Source: Streptomyces sp. CB02261 (lineage in GTDB: Bacteria > Actinomycetota > Actinomycetes > Streptomycetales > Streptomycetaceae). Taken from it: a DNA stretch of 64,000 nucleotides. The position numbers were made by a program, and so were the translations under genes. How positions within the stretch are numbered: the first letter of the stretch is position 1; the number at the start of each line of letters is the position of its first letter. The stretch is from positions 62,001 through 126,000 of the forward strand of contig NZ_LIVX01000012.1 of the NCBI RefSeq assembly GCF_001905665.1. Direction: 5' to 3'. The notes under the pieces are model-generated. The model saw only the letters and a program-made list of their open reading frames with translations. It ran no database searches and had not been told where the DNA came from. Positions 34,829-44,050 of this stretch are shown here, piece by piece.

Positions 34829-34876
34829 GTGCACCACACCGCCCCGTTCCGGTCGACCTCGGCCCGGCCGACATGA
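34829..34876 (+). CDS. Fifteen-residue leader peptide before the coupling-protein operon
   Basis: GGAGGA is followed by a GTG at 34829 that encodes MHHTAPFRSTSARPT. Its TGA (34874-34876) overlaps the ATG of the next gene at 34873. The main gene has no ribosome binding site of its own, so its translation probably depends on this leader. Confidence 0.5.
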   Translation: MHHTAPFRSTSARPT

Positions 34877-35334
34877 GCCTCCCCGGCCTGCCGGTCGACG
34901 AACTCCCCGTCCGGCTCCAGGCCGTCTTGAGCGCGGCCACGCCGTACCTCGTCGCCCTCGGCGTTCTTGGGGCTGCGGTCTGGGTGTGGTGGACGATCCG
35001 GCGCGCGGCACTCGTTCGGGAAGCGCTCGCCGACCGGGTTCAGGTCGAGGTGATCCCGACCGCCACCTTCGACCCCGGTGCAGGTGAAGTCGGGCGCTGG
35101 GCCCGCCAGCTTGGGCGCGTGCACTACGCCGCCGACGGTGTCCCGGCCCGCGGATCCGCAGTGCGCCTGCGGTACACCGCCGTGGAGGGAAAGATGCGCT
35201 GCTACATCGAAGGGCCGGCCGCCGCGGCCGCGATTCTGAACATGCCCGGCTTCGCCGAGGTCGAGATCCGCACCCAGCACAACCAGGCCGACATCCGCCC
35301 TGTCCGCTTCAACGGCCCGGGAGGAACGCCGTGA
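34873..35334 (+). CDS. Membrane-anchored accessory protein of the coupling ATPase
   Basis: I choose ATG 34873, giving 153 residues. A membrane segment near residues 17-42 (AATPYLVALGVLGAAVWVWW) is followed by a soluble domain. That domain contains VEVIPTATFDPGAGEVGRWA and ends AEVEIRTQHNQADIRPVRFN. The product would be a single-pass protein with a cytosolic domain. Its stop overlaps the coupling ATPase start (GTGA). The layout matches other actinobacterial elements in which a small membrane protein precedes the TraD/VirD4-like ATPase. Function is inferred from position. Confidence 0.6.
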   Translation: MSLPGLPVDELPVRLQAVLSAATPYLVALGVLGAAVWVWWTIRRAALVREALADRVQVEVIPTATFDPGAGEVGRWARQLGRVHYAADGVPARGSAVRLRYTAVEGKMRCYIEGPAAAAAILNMPGFAEVEIRTQHNQADIRPVRFNGPGGTP

Positions 35335-37505
35335 CCGCCGTCATCTCCCTCTCCAAGACGGCGCAGACGTCCGCTGCCCACCCCAGCGCGCGCCGGTACG
35401 TGCAGCGTGCCGAGCTCGCCCTGGGGCTGCCCGACTACAAAGCCCTCGCTTCCCTCGGTCTGAGCCCGGACCCGCTCCAGCAGCTGGCCGCCGCCATGTC
35501 CTCCGTGCGCACCGAGGACGGGGAGGAGGCGGAGGCGGTCTTCGACCTGGTACCGGTCGGTGAACGGCGCTTGGCCCGACGCCGGCGCCGCCTGATGGCG
35601 CGGGCCGCCCGCCGGGGCCCGTCCGCGTACGGCGAGCGCCTGACCGGCGGCCTGGGCGGAGGCGGCTTCTGGGGCTCGACGACCTCCGCCTGGTCCGGCG
35701 GCGCCGACGCCTCCAGCCGCTCCGAGCGGATCCCGCGGCAGACCGACCTGCGCGACGGCGTCGGCAAGCTCGTACCCGCCGCAGGGGCGGTCTTCGCCGT
35801 GCAAATCCTGCTGCGTACCGAGGCCGCCCATCCGCAGCTGGCCCTGGCGCGGATGCACCAGCTGATCGCGGCGCTGTCGATGACCTCGGGGGAGAACTAC
35901 CTCAATGTCCACCGGCCCCGCAGCTGGTCGATCGGCCGGTTCGAGCGCCGCTTCGCGAGCGGGGAGTTCGCGCCGGTCCGTCGGCAGTGGCTGACGGTGC
36001 CAGAGCTGGCCGGATGGCTCAAGCCGCCGACGGTGAAGTGCACCGCGTCCAGCGTGGTCCGCTCCGGCGGCCTGGTCCCGCCGGCCCCGGCCGACCTCCC
36101 CGTCTACACCGGGCAGCGCGACCTGATCCCGCTCGGCGCCGTCGTCTACCCCGACGGCCGCGAGCGGATCGCTGCCGCCCGCGTGCAGGACCTCCTCTTC
36201 GGCCTCCAGCTTGGCAAGGCCGGCCACGGCAAGACCGAAGAGGCCCTCGTGCAGTGCATCGCGATGGCGCACTCCGGCTACGGCTGCTGGTTCCTCGACC
36301 CGCACGGCGAGGGCTGGGCCCGGGCCAAGCCCTACCTCGCGCACCCGGAAATCGCCGACCGGCTCTGGGAGATCAACCTCGCCAAGGCCGCCCCGGACCA
36401 GCCGGTCGTCTCCTGGAACCCGCTGTCGATGGAGGGCCGCACCCTCTCCGACGTCCAGGACATCGTCCGCTCCGTCACCGAAGGCATCGCCGCGGCGCAG
36501 GACTGGGGCGACAACGCACCCCGCGCCCGGACGATCCTGGCCCGCGCCTCCCAGGCCCTGGCCCTGCTCAACCTCCAGGCCGTCCAGGCCGGCGTCCCGC
36601 GGGCGCAGTGCACTCTGTTCCAGCTGCGCACCTGGCTCACCGACGAGGAATGGCGTGAGCGGCTCTTGCCCAAGCTCTCCGACCGCGTCCGCGCGTACTG
36701 GGAGAACACCTTCCCCAAACTGGGACCGCACGCGGTGCCCACCGTCACCTACGCCATCGACCGCCTTGACACCAGCCAGAGCCTCCAGGGCTTCTTCGGC
36801 AGCCCCCGCTCCGCGTACGACGTCCGGCACGCGATGGACACCTCGAAGGTGGTGTTCGTCTGCCCGTCCGGAAGCGAGAGCGACGCCCTCGTCAGCTGCC
36901 TCCTCATCCATGACCTTCACCGCGCCGGACTCTCCCGGCAGGACACCCCACGTGAGAAGCGGGCCACCTTCTGGGCCTGGGGCGACGAACTCACCGCTCT
37001 CGACAGCAGCAGCAAGGGCTTCCTCGCCGCCATCGCCGAGCAGCTGCGCAAGTACGAGGTCCGCTTCATCGGCATGACCCAGATGGTGCTCCGCCTCTCC
37101 GCCATCACCCGCCAGGCCCTCCTGCAGAACCAGTCCTGGCTGAGCACCTGCGCTGCGGACTTTGACGAGGCAGCCTTCGTCGCCAAGAGGTGGAACGGAC
37201 ACGTCAGCCCGGAGACGATCACCGAACTCCCCAAGTACCACTACGTGATGTCCGTGAACCTCAACGGCGCCCGCACCACGCCCTTTCGCGTCCGCGGCCT
37301 GCCCGTGGACGAGATCTTTCAGCACTACGACAACCCAGCCGGCGTCCCCGCCCTCGACCAGGCGATCGACAGCAATCTCAACCGCCGTCCGCTGAGAGAC
37401 ATCCTCGCCGACCTGGAAGAGCTCGACGCCGTTGTCCTCGCCCACCACACCGGCCGGCGCCCCAGCGGCCCGAGCGCCGGTGACCCCACCAGCATCATCG
37501 ACTAG
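35331..37505 (+). CDS. Conjugative coupling ATPase (TraD/VirD4-like)
   Basis: The protein has 724 residues. Walker A is LGKAGHGKTEEALVQ near residue 294-308. It is followed by GCWFLDPHGEGWARAKPYLA, typical of TraG/VirD4-type and related helicase-like pumps. Walker B is probably ATFWAWGDELTAL near 545-557. RFIGMTQMVLRLSAITRQAL follows near 580-600. The N-terminal 250 residues are soluble and basic. Membrane anchoring may be supplied by the small protein encoded just upstream, with which it overlaps. It would deliver the relaxase-DNA complex to the channel. Confidence 0.82.
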   Translation: MTAVISLSKTAQTSAAHPSARRYVQRAELALGLPDYKALASLGLSPDPLQQLAAAMSSVRTEDGEEAEAVFDLVPVGERRLARRRRRLMARAARRGPSAYGERLTGGLGGGGFWGSTTSAWSGGADASSRSERIPRQTDLRDGVGKLVPAAGAVFAVQILLRTEAAHPQLALARMHQLIAALSMTSGENYLNVHRPRSWSIGRFERRFASGEFAPVRRQWLTVPELAGWLKPPTVKCTASSVVRSGGLVPPAPADLPVYTGQRDLIPLGAVVYPDGRERIAAARVQDLLFGLQLGKAGHGKTEEALVQCIAMAHSGYGCWFLDPHGEGWARAKPYLAHPEIADRLWEINLAKAAPDQPVVSWNPLSMEGRTLSDVQDIVRSVTEGIAAAQDWGDNAPRARTILARASQALALLNLQAVQAGVPRAQCTLFQLRTWLTDEEWRERLLPKLSDRVRAYWENTFPKLGPHAVPTVTYAIDRLDTSQSLQGFFGSPRSAYDVRHAMDTSKVVFVCPSGSESDALVSCLLIHDLHRAGLSRQDTPREKRATFWAWGDELTALDSSSKGFLAAIAEQLRKYEVRFIGMTQMVLRLSAITRQALLQNQSWLSTCAADFDEAAFVAKRWNGHVSPETITELPKYHYVMSVNLNGARTTPFRVRGLPVDEIFQHYDNPAGVPALDQAIDSNLNRRPLRDILADLEELDAVVLAHHTGRRPSGPSAGDPTSIID

Positions 37506-37521
37506 GAGAACGGAAGCACCC

Positions 37522-38460
37522 ATGCCCTATCCGCAGTTCGCCCCCGCCGGGCTGGGCCAGGTCGCCCAGCAGGCTGCTCAGGTCATCTACCAGCACCGTC
37601 TGGTCTCAACGAGACAGCTCCACCGGCTCGTCACTCCGCACCACACGCGCACCGAGTACCTGCGCCGACAGCTCCACACTCTCCGCCATGCCGGCTTCGC
37701 CGAGGTCGTAGGCCGACGCAGCACCGGCCAGACCGAGCTGCTCTGGTGGCTGACGGAAAAGGGCGCTCAAGCGGTGGAGGCGGTCGGACTGCTCCAGCCC
37801 CGCGCGTACCGGATGAGCCCGGAAGCCGCCCTCGGCCCGCTCCAGGAGCACACCCTCGCGGTAGTCGAGACTGGAGCGGCCTTCGTCGAGCACGCGCGCC
37901 GTCTCGGCCACGAGTGCGGTCCCCTGGACTGGTCGCCCGAGATCGCTCACTACTACCGCGATGAAGCCCGGCCGGGGGAGGAGCTGTGTCTCGTCCCGGA
38001 CGCCGTCCTAAGCTACGTCCACACCGAGGCCAAGCAGCGGACCCTGCTGACCTTCTTCGTCGAGGTCGACCGCACCCAGATGACCATCGCCCGCCTCGCC
38101 CAGAAACTCCACGCCTACGCCGCCTACCACGAGTACGCGCCTCAGCCCCAGACCGCCAAAGGTCCTCGAGGGCCCCGGCGCCAAGCCGCCATGCCGGCTT
38201 GGCGCTACCGGTACCCCGCGTTCCCCCGGCTCCTGCTCGTACTGACCGGAGCCTCCGAGGACCGCCTCGCCCGCCGAATCTCCGACCTGCGCAGCCTCGC
38301 CGCCAGCGACCCCTCGCTAGCCTCCACCCCGGTTCGGGTCGGCGTCACAACCCTTGACAAGCTCCGCACCCACGGCCCCTTCGAGCCCGTCTTCACACCG
38401 GTTCTCGGCCTGGCCGAACTCTCCGACGCCTGGCTGCGCCCCGGCGGCATCGCCGCCTGA
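37522..38460 (+). CDS. Replication-relaxation (Replic_Relax) family protein
   Basis: The ATG at 37522 gives 312 residues. An N-terminal winged-helix segment, VIYQHRLVSTRQLHRLVTPH followed by LRRQLHTLRHAGFAEVVGRR, spans residues 23-70. A PD-(D/E)XK-like beta core follows: LCLVPDAVLSYVHTEAKQRT and LTFFVEVDRTQMTIARLAQK, with D, E, D and Q residues aligned like a nuclease fold. This order is typical of Replic_Relax proteins, found on actinobacterial plasmids beside coupling ATPases. A DNA-nicking or relaxase-accessory role is suspected. It starts 16 bp after the coupling ATPase gene. Confidence 0.75.
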   Translation: MPYPQFAPAGLGQVAQQAAQVIYQHRLVSTRQLHRLVTPHHTRTEYLRRQLHTLRHAGFAEVVGRRSTGQTELLWWLTEKGAQAVEAVGLLQPRAYRMSPEAALGPLQEHTLAVVETGAAFVEHARRLGHECGPLDWSPEIAHYYRDEARPGEELCLVPDAVLSYVHTEAKQRTLLTFFVEVDRTQMTIARLAQKLHAYAAYHEYAPQPQTAKGPRGPRRQAAMPAWRYRYPAFPRLLLVLTGASEDRLARRISDLRSLAASDPSLASTPVRVGVTTLDKLRTHGPFEPVFTPVLGLAELSDAWLRPGGIAA

Positions 38461-39730
38461 GCCGAGAAATCCTGCCATGCGTTTCAGGGACTCTGCCTCC
38501 GCACCAGCCGCCTTCCAGCGATTCTGCAGCGTGCCACGAACGGGAACTCTGGTCGGCTTTTTTGAGCGCTTCACTTGGCGGGTTGATCGTCTTCCACTGC
38601 CACGCGTGCACCTCCTCAAGGGCGGGAGCAGCCTCGCGGCGCGGCCAGACCTCGTCTGAGCCAAGCATGTTCCGTGAGCTGTATCGGAACTTGAGTCGCT
38701 TCAGTCGCTTCGGTCCCTCCAAGTGGATAGCTGGTCCCAGTCAGCGACTGAAGATCCGACCCTTGAGTCCTTTCGTCGCGTTGCAAAAGGCCAGGTCGAC
38801 CTGCTTGGAAACCGCCTGTCAGTGACTGAAGCGACTCAAGTTCCGATACAGCTACACGACATAGGGCATGGGGATGCCTGCTGTGGCCCAGTCGCCTTTC
38901 AGTCACTGATAGAGGGCAAAGGGTCTGCCTTCTCCTGGGATCCGGTGGAAGCGACTCATCTGCAGGGGCGCTGCATCGCGCGCGTGGACAGTGGGGCAGG
39001 GGCTGACTTCGTGGCCAGGTGCTCCTTCGGCAGCTGGGCCGGCCTCAGGCCACTGCGGCTCGAGTTGTTCTGCTGTTCTCAACTCATGAGCTCTCTCGCA
39101 GGAGGAGGGCTGGCAGCTGTTTTAGTCCCTGGGCGTTGAGTCCCTCCAGAAAACTGCAGTTCAGAGCGATGTTGCCCCTAGGAGAGGGACTGAAGTGACC
39201 GAACTTCCCTACTTCCATCCTTCGTGTGCGTGTGTGTATGCGCGGGCGTGAAGCAGTGCTTGTAACGCTGTTCAGCTCATAACTGCAGAACTGAGTCCCT
39301 TCAGTCCCTGCCGGTACCGCCCGAGCCCCCTGACCAGCGGGTTTCTGTAGTGACTGAAGCGACAGGGACCGAAGCTCTGACGGCTCAGCTCAGCCCCTGG
39401 GTCAGGGGGACGGGGGAACGGGGAGGGGGGCACAGGGACTCGCTAGGGCTCAGGGGCTGAATAGGCCTGCAGGCGACACGCCGATCGTTCAGGTGGCTGT
39501 CGTTGGTGACGTTTCGGGCAAAACGGTAGAAAGTTCAGGGACTGAGGGACCAAAGGGACTCAACTTTGCAAGAACGGCGACGTCATGGGTGAGTCGCGCA
39601 CGTCTCTGCGCTAACCTCCCGCATAGTGAATCTTCAGTCCCTTCAGTCCCTCGCAAGTGGCTGGGCTGCCACTGCCCCTGAAGGCCCTAGGTTTCGAGAA
39701 CAATCCCGAGACACCGTCAAGGAAGTACCC
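38461..39730. repeat. Iteron-like region upstream of primase-polymerase, candidate replication origin
   Basis: About 1.27 kb without a convincing gene. It is less GC-rich than its surroundings. Copies of GACTGAAG or its complement CTTCAGTC, often extended as GGGACTGAAG or GTGACTGAAGCGAC, occur near 38696, 38736, 38822, 39188, 39299, 39353 and 39631-39645. Related GGGACT/AGTCCC copies occur near 38484, 39436, 39536 and 39554. The last copies directly precede the PrimPol gene. Iterons next to a replication gene fit an origin; the exact replication start is not visible. Confidence 0.65.
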
Positions 39731-40813
39731 GTGCCCGTTCATTCCGAGCCTCAGCCGTCGCCGGCGACGACCGGACGGACGCCACTGGACATCGCCTCGT
39801 GGATGGCCCAGCACGGCTACCCGGTGCATCCCTTGATCCCTGGAGACAAGCGACCGGCACCCAACTGCCCGGACTGCAGCCGCTCGGAGCATCCGCCACA
39901 CCTCTGCCCCTGCCACACGCGAAATGGCTGGTGCCACGGCTTCCACGCTGCCACCACTGACCTGGACACCATCAAGCACTGGTGGAAGGCCCAGCCCGAC
40001 TTCGGGATTGGCGTCGCCTGCGGCCCAGCACGACTTGTGGTCATCGATGTAGACGCCCACACCACCACCCTTCCCGCCCGCGCGCGCCTCCTTCCTGGAA
40101 TCCCCATCCACGACGCGGTCGACTTGACCGGGCTCCAGAGCGGCTTCGACACCCTTGCTCTCCTAGCCGCCCACCGCAACCGGCCCAACCCCTGTACGGA
40201 CACCACTACCCTCCGAGTGCGCACCCCCTCGGGAGGGATGCACATCTGGTACCGCGCTCCCCGAAGCGGACCGGCCTTCCGCTCATCCAGCGGATCCAGC
40301 AACAAGACTGCCCTCGCCTGGCAGGTGGACATCCGGGCCACAAACGGCTACATCGTCGCTCCAAGTACGCGAACGAAAGCAGGCACATACACGGCCCTGC
40401 CCGGAGCACGGCAGCCAGCACCACTGCCCCTATGGCTCATGGCCGAGCTCACCCGCACCGGCCACAGCCTTGCCACCGTGCCGCCTCCAGCCCTCAAGGT
40501 GCCCTCCCCACGGCCCCGCACCCCCCGTCCCGCACAGAACGGCCAGCGCGTACTCGCCTCGCTCCTGCAAGAAATCCGAGCCTGCGTAGCGAGCCCCTCC
40601 GGCATGGCCTTCACCGAAAAACTCAATCGGGCAGCCTTCACCGCCGGAGGACTCGCACAGGCTGGGCACCTAGACGAGGCCGAATGCCGCGACCTCCTCC
40701 TCCAAGCCGCCACACACGCACGCCCCCACCAACCTCGAAGAAACGCCCTCATCATCGAGACCGGCATGCGCGCCGGCAGCGCCCGACCCATCCACCCCAA
40801 GGAACGCACATGA
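39731..40813 (+). CDS. Bifunctional DNA primase-polymerase (PrimPol)
   Basis: I prefer GTG 39731, five bases after AAGGAAG. An ATG at 39626 would overlap the iterons. The product has 360 residues. The prim-pol domain opens PLDIASWMAQHGYPVHPLIP near 20. It has a Cys/His cluster (CPDCSRSEHPPHLCPCH), then NIxV-type core IGVACGPARLVVIDVDAHTT near 95-115 with the D-x-D metal site, and TPSGGMHIWYRAP near 170 with the catalytic His. The C-terminal 100 residues form a helical linker. It would prime plasmid DNA synthesis. The stop overlaps the D5 helicase start. Confidence 0.88.
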   Translation: MPVHSEPQPSPATTGRTPLDIASWMAQHGYPVHPLIPGDKRPAPNCPDCSRSEHPPHLCPCHTRNGWCHGFHAATTDLDTIKHWWKAQPDFGIGVACGPARLVVIDVDAHTTTLPARARLLPGIPIHDAVDLTGLQSGFDTLALLAAHRNRPNPCTDTTTLRVRTPSGGMHIWYRAPRSGPAFRSSSGSSNKTALAWQVDIRATNGYIVAPSTRTKAGTYTALPGARQPAPLPLWLMAELTRTGHSLATVPPPALKVPSPRPRTPRPAQNGQRVLASLLQEIRACVASPSGMAFTEKLNRAAFTAGGLAQAGHLDEAECRDLLLQAATHARPHQPRRNALIIETGMRAGSARPIHPKERT

Positions 40814-42360
40814 GCAGCGCCGGAAGCACCGGGTTCAACGCCCAGGCGGCGGCTGAACAGCTTGCCGCGTTCGTCACCGAACCTCCGCAGACACCGCGGC
40901 GCCTGCCTACCCAGCAAAGCTCGGGGCCCACCACTGCCGATCCCGCAGACTTCATCCAGTCAGGACTCCTCCACAGCCTCAGCGACCGAGGCAACGCAAA
41001 GCTTTTCGCTCACCTGCACCACGACAGATTCCGCCACGTCGAAGGCCTGGGCTGGTACGTATGGGACGAGTACCGCTGGAAGCGCACCGGCGGCGAGAAG
41101 GCCGCAATCTGGGCCGCGGGCGACATGGCCGAAGAGCTCCCCACCCACGACCCCCGCGGAGTCTTCACCGACAGGGAACTCGCCCAGCACCGCAAGCGCG
41201 CCATGTCCACCTCCGGCGTGAAAGCGATGCTCACCCAAGCGAAGGCCTCGCCCGAACTCGCCCTTGACCCCGACACGCTCGACGGCGACAAGTACGCCTT
41301 GTGTACCCCTGCCGGCGTTGTGGATCTGCGCACCGGCGAGCTCCGCAAACCTGACCCCACCCGAGATCTGCACTCGAGGGCCACGTACCTGGCACCCGAA
41401 GCGATGCCCACACCGCGCTTCCACGCCTTCCTCACCCAGACCTTCGGCGACGACGACAAGGGCAAGGAGATGATCAACTTTCTGCATCTCCTCCTCGGCT
41501 ACTCGATCACCGGAGACGTCGGCGGCCAGGTTCTCCCCTTCCTCTACGGTGTCGGCGCCAACGGCAAATCCGCCCTTCTCGACGTCGTCATCAAGATCCT
41601 CGGCGACTACGCCGACGTTGCGCCTCCCGGCTTCCTCATGGAACGTGGCAAGTTCAACGAGCACTCCACAGAATTGACCGAACTCCACGGACGTCGGCTC
41701 TTCGTCTGCAGTGAGCTCAAGCCCCACGACAAGTTCGACGAAGCCCGCGTGAAACTCCTCACTGGCGGCGACCGCCTCAAAGCCCGCCGCATGCGCCAGG
41801 ACTTCTTCAGCTTCGAACCCACGCACAAGCTGTGGCTCCTCGGAAACCACCGGCCCGAGGTCGGAACCGGCGGTCACGCCTTCTGGCGCCGCATCCGCCT
41901 CATCCCCTTCGAGAGAGTCGTGCCGGATCACCGAAAGATCGACAACCTCGCGGAAATCCTTGTCCACGACGAAGGCCCTGGCATCCTCCACTGGATGATC
42001 CAAGGAGCCAAGGCCTACCTCGCCACCAAGCCGCCCCTCACCGGCCCCAGCGTCGTCCGCACAGCCACCCAGGCCTATGCCACCACCGAGGACCACATCG
42101 GACGTTTCCTCGCCGAATGCTGCATCACCAACGGCAACCTCGAGGAACCCCGCGACCTCAAAGTCGAACAGGGCGCCCTCTACCGCGCCTACAGCGCTTG
42201 GTGCCAGGACGGAGAAGGTCTGCGCCCGGCTACAACCCGCGCTTTCGCTACCCGCATCAGAGCCGAGGCGGGCGTCGCATCACCGAGCGAAATGTTGCGG
42301 TCGAACGGGCAGAAGTTCTATCCCGGGCTCGCTCTCATGGCCGACGAAGAGCCGACCTGA
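40810..42360 (+). CDS. P4/D5-type plasmid primase-helicase (SF3)
   Basis: The ATG at 40810 overlaps the PrimPol stop; the product has 516 residues. The D5_N region spans about 60-210 (HDRFRHVEGLGWYVWDEYRW). The SF3 helicase core has Walker A LYGVGANGKSALLDVVIKIL near 245-264, Walker B RRLFVCSELKPHDKFDEARV near 296-315, and sensor motif KLWLLGNHRPEV near 339-350. The C-terminal region (LYRAYSAWCQDGEGLRPATT) is a winged-helix D5/Pox segment. With the PrimPol it forms a minimal replicase-initiator pair that unwinds the origin. Confidence 0.9.
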   Translation: MSSAGSTGFNAQAAAEQLAAFVTEPPQTPRRLPTQQSSGPTTADPADFIQSGLLHSLSDRGNAKLFAHLHHDRFRHVEGLGWYVWDEYRWKRTGGEKAAIWAAGDMAEELPTHDPRGVFTDRELAQHRKRAMSTSGVKAMLTQAKASPELALDPDTLDGDKYALCTPAGVVDLRTGELRKPDPTRDLHSRATYLAPEAMPTPRFHAFLTQTFGDDDKGKEMINFLHLLLGYSITGDVGGQVLPFLYGVGANGKSALLDVVIKILGDYADVAPPGFLMERGKFNEHSTELTELHGRRLFVCSELKPHDKFDEARVKLLTGGDRLKARRMRQDFFSFEPTHKLWLLGNHRPEVGTGGHAFWRRIRLIPFERVVPDHRKIDNLAEILVHDEGPGILHWMIQGAKAYLATKPPLTGPSVVRTATQAYATTEDHIGRFLAECCITNGNLEEPRDLKVEQGALYRAYSAWCQDGEGLRPATTRAFATRIRAEAGVASPSEMLRSNGQKFYPGLALMADEEPT

Positions 42361-42385
42361 CGCGAAGCAGACGGGTAAGCCTCAC

Positions 42386-42448
42386 ATGACGCCAGGACGC
42401 ATGCTCCCGCGAAGCGACCGACACACATACCATGGACTAGGAAAATGA
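42386..42448 (+). CDS. Possible 20-residue small ORF coupled to the next
   Basis: From the ATG at 42386 the frame encodes MTPGRMLPRSDRHTYHGLGK. Its TGA overlaps the ATG at 42445 of the next small frame (ATGA). No strong ribosome binding site. It may be a leader rather than a functional protein. Confidence 0.25.
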   Translation: MTPGRMLPRSDRHTYHGLGK

Positions 42449-42573
42449 GCCGAGCCACCAAGTCGTCGAGCCCCACGGGTGCCCGTCGCATATCGACATC
42501 GGCGCCGAACGCGGCGTGGAGGAACCCGGGCCCGCTGATGGCCAACATGACCGAGGAGGCACCCAAGCCATGA
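42445..42573 (+). CDS. 42-residue small protein
   Basis: The frame starts at ATG 42445 after CTAGGAAA. It encodes a Ser/Pro/Arg-rich peptide ending PLMANMTEEAPKP. Its TGA at 42571-42573 overlaps the ATG of the 124-residue gene downstream. Overlaps at both ends support a real coding chain, but the family is not recognised. Confidence 0.35.
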   Translation: MSRATKSSSPTGARRISTSAPNAAWRNPGPLMANMTEEAPKP

Positions 42574-42944
42574 GTTCGCTACTGACGGCAAGCGATCTCA
42601 CCCACGAAGACAACGTGGTGTGGCTGGAAGACCCCGAGGAGCTCGACTACGTCCGCCAAGCCCTGGACAAAACCCCACGCCGACGAGGCAAGCCGCGCTA
42701 CCACCGCGACGGGCGCATGATCGGCTTTGCCGAACTGAGCGACGCAGCCGAGGCAGACCCAGACAGCGGACTGCAGAAGCGACGTGTCTTCTACCTGTTG
42801 CCCCATGACCGTGACGCCGAGCCCGATGGCCTGTACCGGGCAGGAGCGCCCGGGGAAGCAGTCGACCCTCGTACGATCCAGCCCGGTCACGTCGGTAGCA
42901 AGACCGCTCGATCGCAGCGTGGATCCGCAACGCCAGTTGCTTGA
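42570..42944 (+). CDS. Small hypothetical protein of the replication operon
   Basis: The ATG at 42570 overlaps the preceding small frame. The 124-residue product contains LTHEDNVVWLEDPEELDYVR, a basic PRRRGKPRYHRDGRMIGFAE segment and RRVFYLLPHDRDAE. The central basic stretch suggests nucleic-acid contact. No catalytic motif or recognised family. A further pair of GTCCCTTTAG repeats, similar to the origin iterons, follows the stop at about 42950. Confidence 0.5.
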   Translation: MSSLLTASDLTHEDNVVWLEDPEELDYVRQALDKTPRRRGKPRYHRDGRMIGFAELSDAAEADPDSGLQKRRVFYLLPHDRDAEPDGLYRAGAPGEAVDPRTIQPGHVGSKTARSQRGSATPVA

Positions 42945-43271
42945 GCCGGTCCCTTTAGTCCCTTTAGGCCGCAAAAGCGATTGATCAGCAAGATTCAGAC
43001 GATGACCGAGCAGTCGAATTCGCTCCTGACTGGTCAGGCTCCTGCAGCCCCGCGGACGGACGGCTGACATGGCGTCTGCGTTCTCCGGACTGGCAGCGCG
43101 GGACCGGGCGCGGACAAGGTGATCAACTGCCCGGGCGGCCTACCCCTCTACCGTACTGAGGTGGCGAGCCTGCGGCGGGAGTCACGACGGGTGAAGCGGA
43201 TCTCGATCCCAGCGCGGGCGCTGACCCGGACGATGGTATCACCGATGGATCGGTCACCCTCTGGATGTGGA
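42945..43271. other. Intergenic tract after replication genes
   Basis: Two GTCCCTTTAG repeats at about 42950-42968 resemble the upstream iterons. Nothing else recognisable is seen before the pseudogene. Confidence 0.35.
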
Positions 43272-43570
43272 TCACAGCTTTCGGTGACCTTGCAGTTCGA
43301 GATAGTCGACCAGCTTCGCTTCGCTGCGGCGCAGTCGAACAGATTCGTCCTCAGGCAGGGACCCAGTGCGTCGATGAGGACACGTGTTCGCGGAATGTGG
43401 ATCATCGCACCGGCGTAGATCCGGCACCCGGAGCACCATGCCAAGCCGACGCAGCGCTCAAACATGGAGGACTCAGGCGGATAGAGACGGAACTGGTAGG
43501 AGCGGACCGCTGTCCCGCAGGCAGCACCGATTCGGCGATCACCGTCCCTGACCGTGTCCCAGGTCCCCAC
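43272..43570 (-). pseudogene. Frameshifted small conserved hypothetical gene
   Basis: The minus frame reads SYQFRLYPPESSMFERCVGL then AWCSGCRIYAGAMIHIPRTR and VLIDALG. It then loses register. One base away the sequence continues as LPEDESVRLRRSEAKLVDYL and ends ELQGHRKL at a TGA (43274-43272). The two halves fit one continuous protein, so a single-base deletion near 43363 broke it. The family is a conserved Streptomyces hypothetical with a C-S-G-C motif. The N-terminus before SYQFR also looks incomplete. Confidence 0.6.
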
Positions 43571-44050
43571 CTTGACCCAGTGCCACCGCCCTGCCGGTGC
43601 TCTTCAAATCGTCATGCGCAGCATTCTCGATCATGCCCATCAGCCCACCTCAACAGCCCCACAACTACCACCGCTCAGCCACCAACGTGGGGCCATCCCA
43701 GACCGAAAATCTGGGGCCATATCACCATTAACGCCACTACACCCCATCCCCGCAGGTGCAGATGTCTGCCACCACGCCGATCGCGTGCCGTGGGGTGCCG
43801 TCAGGGCGCGGACGCCGGGACGTCACCGATCCGATAGCGAGACGTTGTGGACCTTCTTCGCGCTCCGGCCCGCCACAGCCTGACCGCGGCCCGAACCCAC
43901 CTGGCTTGTGCACGAGAACGGATTTCTAACACAGCTTCCGTGCAGCGGTCACTCTGAATAATGGAAAAGCCTTGTAGGGCGGCACTGAAAGCCGCCGGAG
44001 AATGAGCTCTCGCGGAGGTAGCTAAGAGGTTTTCTCACGTGGTGGCTCAG
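43571..44050. other. Intergenic tract, nothing recognised
   Basis: About 480 bp, with a relatively AT-rich patch near 43905-44035. No gene, hairpin or repeat is convincing. Confidence 0.35.

Noticed and set aside
35202..37523. Very long minus-strand open frame opposite the coupling ATPase
   Set aside because: Its composition is Gly/Val/Leu/Arg-rich without motifs; it is the usual antisense shadow of a high-GC gene.
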